This document shows positions 61,201 to 64,000 of a stretch of 64,000 nucleotides of DNA, one piece after another; positions within the stretch are counted from its first letter, which is position 1; every line of letters starts with the position of its first letter. The notes below the pieces were generated by a model that searched no databases, was not told the DNA's origin, and saw only the letters and a program-made list of their open reading frames with translations. This DNA is from Shewanella psychromarinicola (GTDB lineage: Bacteria; Pseudomonadota; Gammaproteobacteria; Enterobacterales; Shewanellaceae), in contig NZ_CP034073.1 in the NCBI RefSeq assembly GCF_003855155.1, forward strand, positions 3,038,001-3,102,000, given 5' to 3'. A program made the translations under genes and the position numbers.

Positions 61201-62209
61201 CGAGCTTTAATGTGAGTGGATAATGGTCGAGTAAAGCTATTTCCCCCGTAACACTCACATCACCATCATTGTGTTGAATATCCAGTTGGGTTATTCCAAG
61301 TTGAAATTGACGAAAACTGGCGGCTAACGCGATATGGCTAAAATGGTCGGTACGTTTACCGATAATGAGCTGACTTTCAGTGGCATTAAATTGCCTAACA
61401 TTGACAGGAAAAGGCATAAATACTTGTGGCAAATTAGCCAGTGGCCATGAAACTGCTTTGGCGTCAGCAGTTTGATTAGTCGCTTTGTTATCTGCTTGAT
61501 GATTGGTTTGGCTTGCTGATGTTGTATCAGGAATATTGACGATTAGCCCTTGGCTTGTGAGTGATTCAACCACAAGCCCTGTGCTATTCCAGATGGCTTG
61601 AGTCGTTAAATTATCGGCATAAAATGTCATGTTATTCACATCAACAGTAACGTGTGCCAATTGAGCGTGGCTAAGGCTAATGTCAAAGGGTAATTCAAGC
61701 TCGGTAAAAGGGTCTTCGATATCACCTGTTTCATTAGCGTTTGTAGATACTGGAATTTTATCGCTGACAATATTTACATCAATGCTCGATGCAACGAGAT
61801 TTGTCACACAAATTTGTCTGTTAATCAAACAGGTAGGCAGCCATCCTAATGATAAATTTTCTGCATTGACACTGATCCCTGGCATTGACCACGACACGTG
61901 ATGCAAAGTGAGTTCACCATTTAAGGTGCCAGAGGCATACTCAACGTCAACATCGCTGACAAATTGATTGACTAGTATGACTCCCATTCTACTGCCAAAT
62001 GGGGTGCCGATAATGATGGCAAACAGCATCAATAACACCAAAGGGACATAGATGAGTATTCGGGTATAAAGCTTAACACTGCGCCAAATTCTTGCCGATA
62101 GGCCGGTTGATCTGTTTACTTTTTTATGACTAGGCTTGAGTGATTCCTCTGATTGAGTATTTTGCTCGTTATTTTGCAAAAGACTTTGCTCAGTATGTTT
62201 ATCTATCAT
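58298..62209 (-). CDS. tamB: Translocation and assembly module subunit TamB
   Basis: 1303 residues. One amino-terminal membrane segment (about 53-72, ILIYVPLVLLMLFAIIIGTPFG), then more than 1000 residues of repetitive beta structure expected to form a long hydrophobic groove. The end is the DUF490/TamB domain (YILTGKGFTSTT, SLGSQFDGG, VSGYVGEDLMIKYGVGVF). TamB spans the periplasm and helps move phospholipids and some outer membrane proteins. Its start overlaps the tamA end by 4 bp. Confidence 0.95.
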   Translation of the reverse strand: MIDKHTEQSLLQNNEQNTQSEESLKPSHKKVNRSTGLSARIWRSVKLYTRILIYVPLVLLMLFAIIIGTPFGSRMGVILVNQFVSDVDVEYASGTLNGELTLHHVSWSMPGISVNAENLSLGWLPTCLINRQICVTNLVASSIDVNIVSDKIPVSTNANETGDIEDPFTELELPFDISLSHAQLAHVTVDVNNMTFYADNLTTQAIWNSTGLVVESLTSQGLIVNIPDTTSASQTNHQADNKATNQTADAKAVSWPLANLPQVFMPFPVNVRQFNATESQLIIGKRTDHFSHIALAASFRQFQLGITQLDIQHNDGDVSVTGEIALLDHYPLTLKLVANVDNLPELPGLKQQLQLDLTQDLSRLNINAIAKGDTHFNLAAEMNLTTAALDYQVTLTDAALQWPLKNPQYTSNISRFTSQGNIKDQVAQFEGQLTTPYHPALAIIADVVNRKQKLTINKLNLQSVAGNIDLTGQLSYRDKITWQANVLTDAIQLQYIDYINQQTSIKSKFGGRFNSSGTIADKQWQVAVQDANLTGYLNGYPLNLQGDISLNQELAINATNLQANALGAQLVINGQANKAWNIAAELSVPDVSQWLKGGRGNIFAKVDVTGNSADPIVDINAKISQFSYQGSKIDSLDLRANYHPYAQHKYWIELHNTNLVWDSYKLTDIAFFSEGNQHQQQSKLNTQGDVVINTQMTSSSNIDKQQFNATLTEFRISNALGQWQQDKQITASWDQLNHRGSVGRFCLVHPHNKLCLINDVNLGHTGQANMTFTGNPGKSLAPMLSKKITWHGEAALTTQVNWAKGKKPTANVQFTLLPGNIKLSRTKNNTISIDYQQLLLQASLDEKQINTSLSFDSSGIASWQSQLSVNITPDRTLQGTINVNELNLAPFGEFFPRIETLEGILSSQLSLSGTLMDPSVSGNIKLNDGAFSLSTNPTLIDKIYLSLALEGQQGQLNGQWHMGDGQVSAQGTLDWPQGKFSGDIDIKGTNLAVIQPPIAILNVSPDINITFDEQLFAIKGNVNVPSGQIKISQLAEGGVAVSNDVVFNDSVSDKMVKTSPYAVTADLNISVGKNLTIDGMGLKGKLGGDLVLQQQAFKPPMLFGDIKVNKGTYKFMGQTLSIDTGEVQFVGPTALPNLNIEATRDIKDSNITAGVRVTGTPMRPVVTLFSNPAKEQAEVLSYILTGKGFTSTTNQQSNSLMMGAALSLGSQFDGGAMNSIGSTATGLVEKFGFSNVQLDTNDDGKVAVSGYVGEDLMIKYGVGVFNPGYEMTVRYYLFSQLYLESVSSTLSQSLDIYYSFEID

Positions 62210-64000
62210 AAATCTGTTCCCATGGTTAAATGGAAACGATATGAACGTGCGACCGTCTCGGTTTCTTTTAAGCCAAAACCTAAGTCCATTCTAATTGGAC
62301 CAATGGGTGATATCCAGTGCACTCCACCGCCAACAGATACAACAGGTTCAAATTGCTGAGTATCAAAAGCATTGCCAGCATCGACAAAGGTCGCGACGCG
62401 CCAGGTTGGAGTGAGATAGTATTGATATTCTACACTACCAATGGCTAAATAGCGTCCGCCGACGACCTGTCGAGATAAGCCTCCTTCGCTGTTGATATAG
62501 TCAATATAAGGCCCTAATTCTTGATAACTGTAACCCCGTATACTTTGGTCGCCACCGGCGAAATAACGTAACGATGGTGGAATATTGTCAATATCATTTT
62601 TATCAACAATATTGGCCGCTAAGTCCATTCTGGCGACAAACCTGTGCTTATCAAATAGAGTATCAACCCATTTAAATCTGGCTTGTAAATGGACAAGACG
62701 AATGGTGGAGCCTAAGGAAGGATCAGCGTATTCAAGGCTATAAGTTTGACGATAACCTGACTTGGGATCGAGGCTATTATCACCACGAACGGTTTTTGTG
62801 AGGTTGTAACCCAATAAATAAAAACGTGGGTCGAAATCTGTATCGAGTTGATTATAGAATTCTCTAATAGACTCAACTGAATAACCATGTAACCAATTGC
62901 TTTTAGAGCGCCGTTGACGGGTTAATCCAACCAAGTACTTTCTAGACTCTAGTTGACCGGTATTATTAAATTGACGTTTTTCAGCGTCATAATCTTGGGT
63001 GACACCATATGTGTCACGTAATATTCCTAGTTTTATTTTTAGTTGATCATCCAAAGGGTGGGTTAATGGAATAGTATAAGTCGTCAAAATTTTAGGTCGT
63101 TCAGGAGACCACTCTGCACTGGTTTCTTGATTATGGCCATAGCGATTTATTTGCGGCGTGCGCCAAGTGACTCGCACGCGAGGATCGACACTGTTTTCAG
63201 TACTGTTACCGATATCAGCACCTAAACCTACTCCAATAAGATGACTAGGGCGTGGACTTAACTGAACGTTAATGGGCACTACCCCAGTATCAATTTTATC
63301 TAATTGTGGTAATACTTTAATGTTACTGAAGTAACCTGTGTTTAATAAATTGCGATTAAACTCAGTTAATAGCTGTGTGGCGTAAGGCGCATCAGCATCA
63401 AAAGGAATTAATGATTCAACAATGTCATCATTGAGAGTACTGCCTTCAAAGTGAACATCACCAAATAAATAGCGCTTACCAGAATTAAACAGTAGGTTAA
63501 TTTGGGCGGTATTTAAGTCACGATTAATGTTGATTTCTGATTTGGTGTATTGACCATCAAAATATCCTCTTGCCAGCGCTAACGTGATTAACTGTGATTT
63601 TATCGAATCATAGACACCGTGGTTTAAGGTATCACCAGGCTTAATTTTTAGACTGTTTAGCCAGAGTGAAAAGGTATTATCTTGGAGCATGTCACCTTGA
63701 AAATTAATATCCACCCATTGAATAATGACTGGTTCGCCTGGGGTTATATTGAGGCTTAACTCCCAAGGACCTTTATCATTTTCTTTAACATCAATATCTA
63801 AAATTGCATGGTAGTAGCCCATGGATTCAAGGGCGTCATGGGTGTTATCGTCAACGGTAAATAAAAATGCACGCCGTTGAACATCGTTGTCTGGCAAGGT
63901 GCCTAAATGAGCAAAAATGTTCTTTTCAATTTTTTTCGGCACGCCGGTAACGTTAATCGTTAACCAATTTTCGTCGGCCAGCACAAAGCCTGACATCAGT
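62206..64000 (-). CDS. tamA: Translocation and assembly module subunit TamA (5' end beyond window)
   Basis: About 598 residues are visible. The frame is open to the right edge, and the first visible residues (MSGFVLADENW) look like the end of a signal peptide, so the true start lies just outside. Three POTRA domains (about 10-255) precede a 16-strand barrel of the BamA/Omp85 type with SPRPSHLIGVGLGADIG, a strand region RGYSYQELGP (the conserved RGY loop) and the final strand SYRFHLTMGTDL. Works with TamB. Confidence 0.94.
   Translation of the reverse strand, partial: LMSGFVLADENWLTINVTGVPKKIEKNIFAHLGTLPDNDVQRRAFLFTVDDNTHDALESMGYYHAILDIDVKENDKGPWELSLNITPGEPVIIQWVDINFQGDMLQDNTFSLWLNSLKIKPGDTLNHGVYDSIKSQLITLALARGYFDGQYTKSEININRDLNTAQINLLFNSGKRYLFGDVHFEGSTLNDDIVESLIPFDADAPYATQLLTEFNRNLLNTGYFSNIKVLPQLDKIDTGVVPINVQLSPRPSHLIGVGLGADIGNSTENSVDPRVRVTWRTPQINRYGHNQETSAEWSPERPKILTTYTIPLTHPLDDQLKIKLGILRDTYGVTQDYDAEKRQFNNTGQLESRKYLVGLTRQRRSKSNWLHGYSVESIREFYNQLDTDFDPRFYLLGYNLTKTVRGDNSLDPKSGYRQTYSLEYADPSLGSTIRLVHLQARFKWVDTLFDKHRFVARMDLAANIVDKNDIDNIPPSLRYFAGGDQSIRGYSYQELGPYIDYINSEGGLSRQVVGGRYLAIGSVEYQYYLTPTWRVATFVDAGNAFDTQQFEPVVSVGGGVHWISPIGPIRMDLGFGLKETETVARSYRFHLTMGTDL

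Overview
The window looks like a chromosomal segment of a marine gammaproteobacterium, most probably Shewanella. The reasons are the order trpEGDC(F)BA next to yciV, yciO, scpA, scpB and rluB, the yejK/yejL/yejM block, tamA-tamB with rplY and the ycbB/ycbK-like pair, periplasmic flavocytochrome c-type respiration genes with CRP-like promoters, and a RAYT-type transposase remnant. The genus call is inference from gene content; no search was run.

Region by region. (1) 1-10241 is a respiratory/chemotaxis locus. Two chemoreceptor genes flank a secreted cupin protein with the metal and tyrosine motif of cupin DMSP lyases, a DcaP-type porin, a second porin, a small tetraheme cytochrome c, a Tat-exported FAD reductase of the fumarate/urocanate/methacrylate reductase type, and a divergent TetR regulator. 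The cupin gene and the reductase operon share an almost identical promoter: a 26-bp palindrome, a CRP-like box and a -10 hexamer at the same spacings. I read this as one regulon that may release acrylate (or a similar unsaturated acid) in the periplasm and respire it. (2) About 10400-22580 is accessory DNA beside tRNA-Pro: a decayed RAYT element with a 250-bp tandem duplication, a DUF262 + HEPN-nuclease gene pair followed by an integron attC-like site, a DUF4145 gene split by an IS66 element and an IS3 element (the latter carrying a second IS3 element), another attC-like site, two unknown genes with a shared 136-bp intergenic repeat, a pair of palindromes and a phage-type gene fragment. No integron integrase is visible. 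(3) 22579-39060 is ordinary chromosome: tRNA-Pro, yejM/yejL/yejK, corA, an HD-GYP protein, a 2OG-Fe(II) oxygenase, a PhnD-type (putative selenate) ABC transporter, a LysE exporter, a dicarboxylate/amino-acid symporter and a large Ig-repeat lipoprotein. (4) 39062-45991 is the complete trp operon with a WWW leader peptide and attenuator. (5) 46218-53105 is yciV-yciO-scpA-scpB and rluB, interrupted by an IS200/IS605 element (intact TnpB, nonsense-mutated TnpA) lying between remnants of a LysR gene and an RND pump. (6) 53298-64000 has a small lipoprotein, tRNA-Leu followed by three tandem copies of a tRNA-3'-end plus terminator unit, an HU-family gene, an L,D-transpeptidase, a YcbK-like peptidase, rplY, tamB and the 5'-truncated tamA.

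Working together: the reductase locus is built as a module of sensing (chemoreceptors, TetR), outer membrane entry (two porins), periplasmic chemistry (cupin, flavin reductase) and electron delivery (tetraheme cytochrome). The accessory region carries candidate defence genes in cassette-like context, and repeated insertion has inactivated at least one of them.
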